A stretch of DNA of 20,416 nucleotides. Source: Desulfovibrio sp. (GTDB lineage: Bacteria > Desulfobacterota > Desulfovibrionia > Desulfovibrionales > Desulfovibrionaceae). The position numbers and the translations under genes were made by a program. The notes under the pieces were generated by a model. The model made no database searches. It had not been told where the DNA came from and worked only from the letters and a program-made list of their open reading frames with translations. The stretch is from NCBI GenBank assembly GCA_009773975.1, contig VSMX01000026.1, positions 1 to 20,416 of the forward strand, given 5' to 3'. Position 1 is the first letter of the stretch; every line of letters starts with the position of its first letter. Positions 7,856 through 15,070 of this stretch are shown piece by piece.

Positions 7856-8161
7856 TTATTCTCGAGCCTTTGAAAGAAAAGCCGATATTTCTTCCACTGC
7901 CATATCCGCATCCGCGCCTTTTGCCAGAATGATAGCCACAGAATTGACGGGAATGGCAAGCGAGAGGACATCAAGCATGCTTTTGGCGTCGGCTTCTCCG
8001 TTTTCTGAAATTATTGAAATCGCGGCCTCAAAATTTTGCGCAAGCTGGGCCAGGCGCGCGGACGGCCTTGAGTGAAGGCCCCTGGGCAATTTGATTGATA
8101 CTTCCCTTGCCACGCCGCGTCCGTTCAATTCGGGATGCTGTTCAATTATCGATTTTGTCAC
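7856..8161 (-). CDS. ptsH: HPr phosphocarrier protein
   Basis: HPr carries phosphate from enzyme I to PTS acceptors. The core (residues from REVSIK onward) has the His phosphorylation motif as GLHSRPSARLA, where most family members read GLHARPA; the His and Arg are kept. The second conserved segment DAKSMLDVLSL keeps the Ser equivalent to Ser46, the regulatory site in Gram-positive HPr. The start is uncertain. GTG at 8161, with GGGA 6 bases ahead, gives 101 residues and a 21-base overlap with rsmI. GTG at 8113 gives 85 residues, closer to the usual HPr length, but has a poor ribosome site. The open frame continues upstream inside rsmI, which is a shadow. The gene abuts ptsI. Confidence 0.88.
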   Translation of the reverse strand: MTKSIIEQHPELNGRGVAREVSIKLPRGLHSRPSARLAQLAQNFEAAISIISENGEADAKSMLDVLSLAIPVNSVAIILAKGADADMAVEEISAFLSKARE

Positions 8162-9023
8162 TTTCAGTCCCGGATTTATTATTCTGCCCATCCCTGAATT
8201 GCCCGGCAAGGCTATAAAGCTCTTTCGACGGCCAGCCGGAAAGTTCCCTGGCTGCCAGGCGGGCCGCTTCCCTTGGCTTGCGGCCGCTTTCAAGAAATTT
8301 TTGCAGAATCTCTTTTGCATCGGCCAGCGCCGAACGGCTTTCCGTTTCCGCCGGGCCGATGACAACCGTAATCTCGCCCAGCAAATTTTGGCAATACTTT
8401 TTGTAATCCGCAAGGTCCGCGCAAATAAATTCCTCATGTTCCTTGGTCATTTCGCGGCAAATGGCAAACTTTCTCGGGCCCAGAATTTCAAGGGCAAGCC
8501 CGAGGCTTTCCTCAAGCCTGTCCTTGCGTTCAAAAAAAACCAGGGAACCGGGCACAGGAGCGTATTTTTCCAGAATTTTTTTGCGTCCGGAAACATCCCG
8601 TGGCAAAAAGCCCAGAAAGGAGAAAGGAACAGGCGGCAAACCGGCAGCGCTTAAGGCCGCCACAGGAGCAGAAGGGCCGGGAATGGGAGAAACCGGGATA
8701 TTTTCCTTGCGGCAGGCTGTAACAAGCCTGTAACCGGGATCGGATAAAAGCGGAGTGCCCGCGTCTGTTATCAGGGCGACATTGCCGCCGGAACGCAGGG
8801 CGCTTAAAACTTCTTCCTGGCGTTTTTCCTCGTTATGTTCAAAAAAGCTGGTGAAAGAGCGCAAAGGTATGCCACATTCCCTGAAAAGCCTGGCGGCAAG
8901 GCGGGTATCTTCTGCCAGAACCAGGTCAGCGCCTTCAAGCGCACGGCGCGCCCTGGGCGAAAGGTCACCAGGGTTGCCAAGCGGCGTGGCTATTACCCAG
9001 AGACGGGGAGAAGTCAAAGGCAT
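8142..9023 (-). CDS. rsmI: 16S rRNA (cytidine1402-2'-O)-methyltransferase
   Basis: RsmI adds a 2'-O-methyl group to C1402 in the decoding centre of 16S rRNA, using S-adenosylmethionine. It has 293 residues and the tetrapyrrole-methylase-like fold. Signatures are LWVIATPLGNPGDLSPRA at the N-terminus, ADLVLAEDTR, SFFEHNEEKR, VALITDAGTPLLSDPGYRLV, PIPGPSA and the GFLPR segment followed by FFERKDRLEESL. The ATG at 9023 has GGAG 10 bases ahead and overlaps the yraN 3' end by 59 bp; the N-terminus starts exactly where family members do, so the overlap is credible. The last residues overlap the HPr gene start. It is part of the conserved rplS-rnhB-yraN-rsmI series. Confidence 0.95.
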   Translation of the reverse strand: MPLTSPRLWVIATPLGNPGDLSPRARRALEGADLVLAEDTRLAARLFRECGIPLRSFTSFFEHNEEKRQEEVLSALRSGGNVALITDAGTPLLSDPGYRLVTACRKENIPVSPIPGPSAPVAALSAAGLPPVPFSFLGFLPRDVSGRKKILEKYAPVPGSLVFFERKDRLEESLGLALEILGPRKFAICREMTKEHEEFICADLADYKKYCQNLLGEITVVIGPAETESRSALADAKEILQKFLESGRKPREAARLAARELSGWPSKELYSLAGQFRDGQNNKSGTESDKIDN

Positions 9024-9390
9024 TGCGATAATGCTCCAGATGATAGGTCTTGCCGCAAGCCGTCAGACAGACAACGTCAAAACGCGCCGGAATATTCCAG
9101 GCATCGTGCTCCTTGAGCCAGAAAAGCGCGCACTTTGCAAGGCGCCGCTTTTTGGCTGCGGTAATGGCCCCTTCCGGGCCGCCAAAATCCGCATTTTGCC
9201 TGGTTTTCACTTCCACAAATACCAGATATTCCTTGTCCCTGCAAACCAGGTCCAGTTCAAGATGGCTGTGGCGCCAGTTGCGCGCAAGAATTTTATAGCC
9301 GCAAGCCGCAAGGTAGTTTTCGGCGGCGTTTTCGCCCTTCCGTCCCAGCTCCAGATGGAGGGCAGTGGAATCCGCAGCCTTATTTCTCAT
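8965..9390 (-). CDS. yraN: YraN family (UPF0102) endonuclease-like protein
   Basis: A member of the small UPF0102/YraN family, which has a restriction-endonuclease-like fold and is commonly found beside rnhB and rsmI; its role is not settled. With the ATG at 9390 it has 141 residues. The family pattern is complete: LGRKGENAAENYL, GYKILARNWRHSHLELDLVCRD and VFVEVKTRQ, which together supply the E...D...ExK residues of the nuclease fold, then a basic AAKKRRLAKCALFWL helix and RFDVVCL. ATG 9426 (12 residues longer) is an alternative; neither has a good ribosome site, and both overlap the rnhB end (11 or 47 bp), suggesting coupling. The last 15 or so residues beyond LEHYRNAF overlap rsmI and are unlike the family core. 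Confidence 0.88.
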   Translation of the reverse strand: MRNKAADSTALHLELGRKGENAAENYLAACGYKILARNWRHSHLELDLVCRDKEYLVFVEVKTRQNADFGGPEGAITAAKKRRLAKCALFWLKEHDAWNIPARFDVVCLTACGKTYHLEHYRNAFDFSPSLGNSHAAWQPW

Positions 9391-10042
9391 TGCTTTGTTG
9401 CCAAAGAGAGCCCTGAACCGGGCCATTATCCGGTAAAACACCGCGAAAAGTCTTTCTGTGCATGGAGGTGGGGCCAAATTTGCGCAGACTGGCCAGATGA
9501 TCCCTGGTGCCATAGCCCTTGTGTCTGGCAAATCCATAACCGCAAAAATGCCTGTCCAGCGCAATCATGATTCTGTCGCGAAAAGTTTTGGCCAGGATTG
9601 AGGCTGCGGAGATTGCCGGTTCAAGGCTGTCGCCATGAACGACAGTTTTTTGTCGAGGCAGCGTTTTTTCGCTTCTGGCCAAAGCTTCTTCAAGGATATG
9701 CGGCGGAATTGCCTGATTGCCGTCAATAAGCAACAGACCGGGATTCAGTTTCAGCCTGGAAACAGCATGGGCCATGGCTGCAAAAGTGGCCTGCAAAATA
9801 TTGATTCTGTCTATTTTTACAGGCCAGACCACACCCAGGCCGTATGCCCTGGCGCATTCTTTTATCTGTATCTCGAGCCTGGCGCGTTTTTTTGCTGAAA
9901 GGGCCTTGGAATCGTCAAGCCCCGGAAGCTCGAAGCCATAGGGAAGGATTACTGCCGCTGCCACAACGGGGCCGGCCAGGCAGCCCCTTCCGGCTTCATC
10001 AATTCCGGCACAAAGCGGTCGCACAAAATCAATAGCGGCCAC
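9380..10042 (-). CDS. rnhB: ribonuclease HII
   Basis: RNase HII cuts RNA in RNA-DNA hybrids and removes single ribonucleotides from DNA. The protein has 220 residues. The catalytic layout is intact: GIDEAGRG with Asp15 and Glu16, GLDDSKALSAKKR, LLIDGN with the third acidic residue, VHGDSLEPAISAASILAK with the fourth, then GYGFARHKGYGTRDH and HRKTF. The start is read as GTG at 10042, overlapping the rplS stop by 14 bases with no good ribosome binding site, so translation probably depends on rplS; a GTG a few codons on is possible. The C-terminal 20 residues after FRGVLP run into yraN and look poorly conserved. Position after rplS is the usual one in this type of cluster. Confidence 0.95.
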   Translation of the reverse strand: MAAIDFVRPLCAGIDEAGRGCLAGPVVAAAVILPYGFELPGLDDSKALSAKKRARLEIQIKECARAYGLGVVWPVKIDRINILQATFAAMAHAVSRLKLNPGLLLIDGNQAIPPHILEEALARSEKTLPRQKTVVHGDSLEPAISAASILAKTFRDRIMIALDRHFCGYGFARHKGYGTRDHLASLRKFGPTSMHRKTFRGVLPDNGPVQGSLWQQSNEK

Positions 10043-10376
10043 GCGGCTTGATTCTGGCGGCCTTGCCCTTGAGTTTTCTGAGGTAGTACAGGCGGCTGCG
10101 GCGCACCTTGCCCTGGGTCACAACTTCCACATGATCGATAAATGGCGAATTGAGCGGGAAAATGCGCTCAACGCCAACACCATCGGAAATCTTGCGCACG
10201 GTAAATGTGGAATTCGTTGTTCCACGTTTGAAGCGGATTACATTGCCTTGAAAAATCTGGATTCTTTCCTTTTCGCCTTCAACAATCCGCAAATAAACCT
10301 TGACCGTATCTCCTGAACGGAAAGCGGGCATATCCATGCGCATGTTTTCCCGTTCTATTTTCCTGATGACATCCAT
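10029..10376 (-). CDS. rplS: 50S ribosomal protein L19
   Basis: L19 is a 23S rRNA-binding protein at the 30S-50S interface. It has 115 residues, the standard size. Sequence landmarks are FRSGDTVKVYLRIVEGEKERIQIFQG, GNVIRFKRGTTNSTFTVRKIS, GVGVERIFPLNSPFIDHVEV and the C-terminal RRSRLYYLRKLKGKAARIK. The ATG has AAGGAG 9 bases ahead, one of the strongest ribosome sites in the run, fitting a highly expressed protein. It lies 29 bases after trmD. Confidence 0.98.
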   Translation of the reverse strand: MDVIRKIERENMRMDMPAFRSGDTVKVYLRIVEGEKERIQIFQGNVIRFKRGTTNSTFTVRKISDGVGVERIFPLNSPFIDHVEVVTQGKVRRSRLYYLRKLKGKAARIKPRGRY

Positions 10377-10405
10377 TTTTGAAAACTCCTTGATTTTTCA
10401 GGCAA

Positions 10406-11719
10406 TCAACAATAATCGCCGAATATTCTGTCCGCCATGATGGCAGCTGCCGCTCGTACCGACAGATGATTTTCAGAAATAAAACGAACCGGGCGCAATA
10501 TGCCGTCACATTCGGCAATCAGCTCCCGGGCCAGACCTCTTGCGGTTCCCAGACATAACAAAACCGGATGCCCGGCGGCAATTCCGCGGGCATCGGCCGC
10601 GGTTATCAGTTTGCCTGCATCCTTTTTATGTGGCCATGCTGCCGAACTTGCCAAAGTATAGGGCAAACGCCCCGTGCGTTCACGAACGGCAGCCTGCGCT
10701 TCGGCAAGGCTTTCAGCCGGCCGCACAAGTTCCAGCGCCTTTTTGCGATCCGGATTGGCCTGGCTGCCCGGACCCACAGTCCAGTGCCTTGTTATGTCCC
10801 TGAGCAAATTTAATTGGTCATGCAGAGGCGAAACAACATAGAATGATCCCATGCCATAACTGCATGAAATTCTGGCGATATCATGGATATCAAGATTTGT
10901 CAAAGATGAAGTTCCTGTTTTTCCGTTTTCCAGATACACGGGATGGTGGATCAGGCAAAAGGAAAAATTCGCGGCCGCGCGCCTGCGTGGAATATTTTTC
11001 AGATATTCCACGTCAGCGGAATCCATTGTGGCGCTGTCCAGCATTTCGGGGCGGTATTGCAGGGTGGATTCCAGTGATTTTTGCCTGCGCCAGGCATTTA
11101 TGAATTTATGGTTTCCCCCAAGCAGGATTGGCGGAACCTGGCGACCCTCATAAACTTCTGGTCTTGTGTAGTGGGGATATTCCAGCAAGCCGTCCGAAAA
11201 GCTTTCCTCGCTGGCGGATTCAATTTTGCCCATGAAACCGGGCAGCAAACGCACTGAAGCTTCCAGAACGGCCATGGCGGCGGTTTCTCCTCCATTTAAA
11301 ATATATGGCCCCGTGCATATATGCTCGATTGGAAAAATTTGCCCGAGGCGTTCGTCAATTCCCTCATAACGGCCGCAAACAAGGCTGATCGTTTTTTCAT
11401 TGGAAAGATCCCTGGCATATTTCTCGTCAAAGGGGCGGCCGCGTGGGGAAAGCAGGATCAGCCGGCCGGGATTGTCAATGGAGCGAATGGCCTTTGCCAT
11501 CGGGTCGATCTGCATGACCATGCCCGCGCCGCCCCCGTAGGGCCTGTCATCCACATGGCGATGGATATTGTCGCTGAAATCGCGAGGATTTATGAAAGAT
11601 ACCCTGAAGATATCGTTTTTCAGGGCCTTTCCCAGCAAACCGCAATCCAGGGGCGAGGCGAAAAATTCCGGAAAGAGGGTAATTATCTGCCAATGCTGCG
11701 CGGGCTTGTCATCAATCAT
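10406..11719 (-). CDS. trmD: tRNA (guanine37-N1)-methyltransferase fused to a second SAM-dependent RNA methyltransferase domain
   Basis: TrmD methylates N1 of G37 next to the anticodon and prevents +1 frameshifting. Of the 437 residues, about 1-245 are TrmD: VDDRPYGGGAGM (56-67), LLSPRGRPF (89-97), VCGRYEGIDERL (114-125), LNGGETAAM, and GLLEYPHYTRPEVYEG (177-192). Residues 250-437 form a knotted methyltransferase domain of the Methyltrn_RNA_4 type (PF09936): HHPVYLENGK, TNLDIHDIAR (274-283), HWTVGPGSQANPDR, GTARGLAREL and ENHLSVRAAAAI. I recall such fusions from Desulfovibrio; elsewhere this domain is a separate protein. Odd points: the catalytic Asp of E. coli TrmD (Asp169 in EDSF) is Glu172 here (EESF), and Asp135 (GDYVL) is Pro138. 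Arg157 matches E. coli Arg154. The start ATG has no clear ribosome site and lies 48 bases after the PPTase gene. Confidence 0.95.
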   Translation of the reverse strand: MIDDKPAQHWQIITLFPEFFASPLDCGLLGKALKNDIFRVSFINPRDFSDNIHRHVDDRPYGGGAGMVMQIDPMAKAIRSIDNPGRLILLSPRGRPFDEKYARDLSNEKTISLVCGRYEGIDERLGQIFPIEHICTGPYILNGGETAAMAVLEASVRLLPGFMGKIESASEESFSDGLLEYPHYTRPEVYEGRQVPPILLGGNHKFINAWRRQKSLESTLQYRPEMLDSATMDSADVEYLKNIPRRRAAANFSFCLIHHPVYLENGKTGTSSLTNLDIHDIARISCSYGMGSFYVVSPLHDQLNLLRDITRHWTVGPGSQANPDRKKALELVRPAESLAEAQAAVRERTGRLPYTLASSAAWPHKKDAGKLITAADARGIAAGHPVLLCLGTARGLARELIAECDGILRPVRFISENHLSVRAAAAIMADRIFGDYC

Positions 11720-11767
11720 ATGGCTGATTTGAGTATTTATTGGAAGAATTGTTTAAAAAATAATGAT

Positions 11768-12391
11768 TTACAGAATATTTGCCGCTTGCATCCAGCGCGA
11801 AGCGGGCTTCAGTTCCTGTTCCGCCCTGGCGGCAATGCAGACAATATGACCGGGAAAGGCAAGAAATTTCCAGCGCCAGGCATCTAACTGGACATTGGCC
11901 ACAAGGAGCCCGGTTTTCGGGTCTTTTTTGGCGCCGGCCAGGCCTGTGCCCCTGGCCTTGAGAATGGCCTCGAGTTTGAGCCAGCTTTTCAATTGCGCCA
12001 GATTGGCGAAAACATTGTCGTCTCGCTCTCCCCAGGCTTCCGCGTCTATGCCCGGCCTGCGGCATGGCTCCTCCCCTTCATAAAGAGCGCAAAAAGAGGC
12101 TTGCCGTGTGTAGGAAAAACCGGCTGCCAAATTTTTGTTTTCAGGAAAGGGAATGCCGTTTGCATCCGTGCAAAGCCTGGCTGAGTCGGGAAGCCGGGAA
12201 ATCAGCATCAGGCGCGCCAGAATGCGCGCGGCGCGCATCCTGAGTGTTTTTCCCGTTCTGGCGAATTTGTCAAGATGGCGGATTTGTTTTATATCAAGGC
12301 GCTCTGCCAGATGTTCCATACCTGTTTTACAATAATGCTCCAGGCTTTTATCACAAATATCTGGCAGAGCGCATCCAAGAATTGTCAGCAC
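11768..12391 (-). CDS. 4'-phosphopantetheinyl transferase, Sfp-like and divergent
   Basis: A probable phosphopantetheinyl transferase, which moves the phosphopantetheine arm of CoA onto a carrier protein. It has 207 residues. The Mg-binding pattern GIDAE (114-118, Asp116 and Glu118) and the helix SWLKLEAILKARGTGL (136-151, Trp137, Glu141, Lys145) match the two core motifs of the Sfp class. Two usual residues differ: the Lys of the WxxKEA motif is Leu140, and the SHS element that binds CoA phosphate appears as FSYTRQASFCAL. The start is GTG 12391, with GGAGG 10 bases ahead. No polyketide or peptide synthetase is near, so its carrier may be the fatty-acid ACP or a distant one. It lies 30 bases after the 811-aa gene and 48 before trmD. 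Class is fairly sure; activity and target are not. Confidence 0.78.
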   Translation of the reverse strand: MLTILGCALPDICDKSLEHYCKTGMEHLAERLDIKQIRHLDKFARTGKTLRMRAARILARLMLISRLPDSARLCTDANGIPFPENKNLAAGFSYTRQASFCALYEGEEPCRRPGIDAEAWGERDDNVFANLAQLKSWLKLEAILKARGTGLAGAKKDPKTGLLVANVQLDAWRWKFLAFPGHIVCIAARAEQELKPASRWMQAANIL

Positions 12392-12421
12392 GGAAAAGCC
12401 CCCTCCATTGCGGGAGGCGCG

Positions 12422-14857
12422 TTATTTCAGCGGAATTTTGAGATCATTGGCCACTACAGCCAGCCATTCTGGAATGCCAAGCCAGTTGCAGTATAAAACG
12501 AAGCCGCCGATGATCAGGGCCAGAATCAGGATGAACCAGAACCAGAACTTCATTTTGCTCTGTCTTTTGCGCAAACGCGCCGGCAAGCTGTAGGGATCGT
12601 CCAGGTCTCTCACTGCGTTTGGCGGCATTTTGCCAATGCTGGTCAGGGATTGTCCCATGACAAGGTTGATGGGCGCGCCCTGGTTGACTGCCCAGCCGGA
12701 AGCGTCAAGCAGCGGGCCAAGGCTCCTGCGTCTCAGCTTGAACCAGGCAATCAGCACGGAAGGGCCGGAAATACAGATTATTATCCCCACAAGCGCAAGC
12801 GGCCACCACCAGCCGAGAGAGGCCAGCGAGTTCGCAATATAGGCAAATGCCGCGCTGAGCACACTGATGGCAACGCTGACCGCGGCAAAAATGCCCGCGC
12901 CCCTGGCGAAATCGAAAGGCTGTTTTGTTTCCCCGGCCTTTGGAGGAGCAGTCAGCGTGGCGACTGCGTTGCCAGTGGCCTTGCCGACCGCTTCCTCTTT
13001 CGAGGCCAGGAATTTTTGTGCCTGTTCGCTTATCAGGTTGGAAATGCGGATATAAGGCGCCCAGGCCGCTTCCCGCAGGCTGATTGGATTGTGGACAACC
13101 CTGATTATTTTTGTATCCCATTCCTTGCCGTCATTGTCGACAAAAAGTCCGTGTCGCCCGTCAATCAATGAAACAAGATCGCCGGCCGTAAGGGCGGCCG
13201 CAATCGTGCCCGTGGCTGTCGAACGATCCTTCTCCGTTCTTTGGCACTGGCAGTAAATCAGGCAAAGATGGCTTTGCGCTGCAAGGCGCACATGGGTTTC
13301 AAGATCGCCAACCGGCACGCACAGGCCGCAGGCCCGACTGTCCAGATAAAGGGTGCCGGCCTGGAAAATGGCCTTCTTTTCCGGTTCATAAAAATCCACA
13401 AATGAAACAAAATTCATCAATAATGTATAAAGATGGGCATGGAAAAGGGCGAGTTTGTCCAGGTCCTGGATTGCGGTCATTTTGGGAGCCGCCAAATCTT
13501 TGGCAACAAGATCCGCAAAATCTTTCCGTGCAGAGCTATTCAGAAAAAGCTCAATTTGGGCGTCATCCAGCGAATCGAGGCTTTCATTTGGCGAGAGTGG
13601 CATATAAACCCGTTTGAGCGTGTCTTTATCCGGCGCAAGCGCAAGGGCGGGCAGATCCGGCAATTCAACCCTCGTGGCATCGGCCGGGGGCAGGTCATAA
13701 ACCGGTTTGCTTTCCAGGGCCGCGGCGTATGATGCGAAATTATTCCTGATTGCCAGCCAGGCATCTTCCGGCAGGCTTTCAGTCTTTGCGCCCTTTGGCA
13801 AAATTGGCGAGAAAAGACGTCTGAATTCATTGATATCTTCCAGCCAGGCGGGATTGAGGCCCTGCAGCAGCGGAAGCGGTTTTCGGGCTTCCACCCGTGC
13901 AAGCGGCATACGCTGCAAGGTATCGGCTATGTTTTCCCGGAGGACTTCTCCGCCATGGTCGGGCTTGATGGTATCGCCGCCGAGCCCGGCATTGGCAAGG
14001 GCGCCGTCCTCGTTGAGCGCGGCCAGTGTGCCGGGCGCGAAATCGGCCATGCGGCAGCGACTGAAATAATCGTCAATCTTGGGCTGCAGCCGGGTCAGCA
14101 AGGTCCAGGCGGCTGCCGTGTTTTCGCCAAGCGGCAACGTTGCGCCGGCCAGTCTTTTGCGAAAATCCCTTGTTGCTTCAAGCCTTTTGGTGAATTCGTC
14201 CGCCAGATCGGGGTTGAGGCCTGGCTTCTCGGAAGCGTCGCGCATGGCGCCGACAATGGCAAAGGCCTGGCGGATGTAATTTTCCAGATTTTTGTTGCCG
14301 TCCGGCATGGAAGTAACTGGCACGATGCCGTCGCCATTAAAGGCATAGCCTTCAGCTTCTTCCAGAACAGTTTCGATTTGCGCTGGCGAAACTTTTTCAG
14401 CATTGGGAGCATCGCTTTTTTCAAGAACAAGATATGCAGCGGCCGAGATTTCCCTTCCTGCTTCCGTATCGTCCCGCAAATTGTCGATTGGCAGATTATT
14501 GCCGCCTTCTTTCAGCCGTGAGGGGTGTCTGACCCTCTCGCATACCCAGGCCACGGCGTCCAGAATATCGGCCGAGCGAATGCGGCCGTCATTGTCGGGA
14601 TCAAGCAGGGCAAGAGTCCTGGCATTGAATTCCAGACCGTGGGTCGGGCAGCTCATGGCCATCCAGAGCTTCTGGTCAAGCTTGCCCAGGTTTTGCCATT
14701 CCCAGTCTGTTTGCAAAATCGCCTGGTCCAGGCCGCTCATCCGGCGAAATGTAAAGGCATTTGGCGATTTTTTTATATTTTCGGCAGGGGCTGCCGCATT
14801 TTCAGCCGGTGGGCTGTTGTCTTCAACTTGAGCTTCATTGATTTTCTGATCTGGCAT
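12422..14857 (-). CDS. large membrane-anchored protein with EF-hand-like site, function unknown
   Basis: An 811-residue protein that I cannot place in a characterised family. The first 35 residues are a Pro/Ala/Glu-rich disordered segment. Residues 86-97 (DPDNDGRIRSAD) fit an EF-hand calcium loop with Asp at 1, 3, 5 and 12; a partial second one, NGDGIV, is near 174-179. A long soluble, mostly helical acidic part follows to about 650. Three membrane segments come near 653-678, 683-706 and 771-790, with the basic patch FKLRRRSLGPLLDASGWAVN between the second and third. There is no signal peptide, so the bulk is probably cytoplasmic and anchored at its C-terminus, which is an inference. The start is ATG 14857, with GGAG 5 bases ahead; an open frame extends to 14950 through a terminator-like hairpin. 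The PPTase gene follows after 30 bases. Confidence 0.85.
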   Translation of the reverse strand: MPDQKINEAQVEDNSPPAENAAAPAENIKKSPNAFTFRRMSGLDQAILQTDWEWQNLGKLDQKLWMAMSCPTHGLEFNARTLALLDPDNDGRIRSADILDAVAWVCERVRHPSRLKEGGNNLPIDNLRDDTEAGREISAAAYLVLEKSDAPNAEKVSPAQIETVLEEAEGYAFNGDGIVPVTSMPDGNKNLENYIRQAFAIVGAMRDASEKPGLNPDLADEFTKRLEATRDFRKRLAGATLPLGENTAAAWTLLTRLQPKIDDYFSRCRMADFAPGTLAALNEDGALANAGLGGDTIKPDHGGEVLRENIADTLQRMPLARVEARKPLPLLQGLNPAWLEDINEFRRLFSPILPKGAKTESLPEDAWLAIRNNFASYAAALESKPVYDLPPADATRVELPDLPALALAPDKDTLKRVYMPLSPNESLDSLDDAQIELFLNSSARKDFADLVAKDLAAPKMTAIQDLDKLALFHAHLYTLLMNFVSFVDFYEPEKKAIFQAGTLYLDSRACGLCVPVGDLETHVRLAAQSHLCLIYCQCQRTEKDRSTATGTIAAALTAGDLVSLIDGRHGLFVDNDGKEWDTKIIRVVHNPISLREAAWAPYIRISNLISEQAQKFLASKEEAVGKATGNAVATLTAPPKAGETKQPFDFARGAGIFAAVSVAISVLSAAFAYIANSLASLGWWWPLALVGIIICISGPSVLIAWFKLRRRSLGPLLDASGWAVNQGAPINLVMGQSLTSIGKMPPNAVRDLDDPYSLPARLRKRQSKMKFWFWFILILALIIGGFVLYCNWLGIPEWLAVVANDLKIPLK

Positions 14858-14873
14858 AACATCTCCAAATAAT

Positions 14874-14898
14874 AAAAAAGGGGCGGATACCCCGCCCC
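14874..14898 (-). terminator. intrinsic-terminator-like hairpin in the leader of the 811-aa gene
   Basis: Read on the minus strand, a 7-bp GC stem (14898-14892 with 14886-14880) around the loop GGTAT is followed at once by six T (14879-14874) and more A/T. It sits only 16 bases before the ATG at 14857 and almost touches the GGAG ribosome site. There is no room for a promoter after it, so the 811-aa gene must be read through this element. Confidence 0.72.
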
Positions 14899-14919
14899 CA
14901 TTGCTGGCATAAAATGGGG
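14896..14919 (-). promoter_or_regulatory. candidate antiterminator hairpin
   Basis: On the minus strand CCCCATT (14919-14913) can pair with AATGGGG (14902-14896) across a 10-base loop. This 7-bp stem uses bases 14896-14898, which also form the foot of the terminator stem, so the two structures exclude each other. The arrangement is that of an attenuator; the trigger is unknown. Seen in sequence as pairing potential only. Confidence 0.45.
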
Positions 14920-14956
14920 CCTCAACGTGCCCAGGTGCATTGCCGGTCATCCGGTC

Positions 14957-15058
14957 TCAATATTTTTGCCACAAGTTGGGCGCCAGGTCAAATGCCGTGA
15001 TGGCTGCTGCTGAATGCTGCCCTTCTTCCGGCAGTCTTGTGGAAGTTGATACGCTCAT
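14957..15058 (-). CDS. 33-codon leader ORF or small protein
   Basis: A short ORF of 33 residues beginning MSVSTSTRLPEEG and ending AFDLAPNLWQKY. The ribosome site is excellent: AAGGAG with 6 bases before the ATG at 15058. The N-terminal part is polar (Ser, Thr, Glu, Gln), followed by an AAAITA stretch and an aromatic C-terminus; there is no signal peptide or membrane helix. Its stop is followed 6 bases later by an ATG (14950) that is in frame with the 811-aa gene, so a ribosome could restart and run through the terminator hairpin. It may be a regulatory leader peptide or a small functional protein. There is no run of a single amino acid as in classical biosynthetic attenuators. I do not recognise a family. 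A peptide-modifying enzyme is not present nearby. Confidence 0.5.
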   Translation of the reverse strand: MSVSTSTRLPEEGQHSAAAITAFDLAPNLWQKY

Positions 15059-15070
15059 ATATGTCTCCTT

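Noticed and set aside
14858..14950. 31-codon N-terminal extension of the 811-aa protein
   Set aside because: It crosses the terminator hairpin and T-run, while ATG 14857 has its own well-spaced GGAG. Kept only as a possible restart product.
14957..15058. The 33-codon ORF as a RiPP precursor, because of its aromatic C-terminal LWQKY
   Set aside because: No radical SAM, YcaO, lanthipeptide or protease/transporter gene is nearby; the motif alone is too short to support it.
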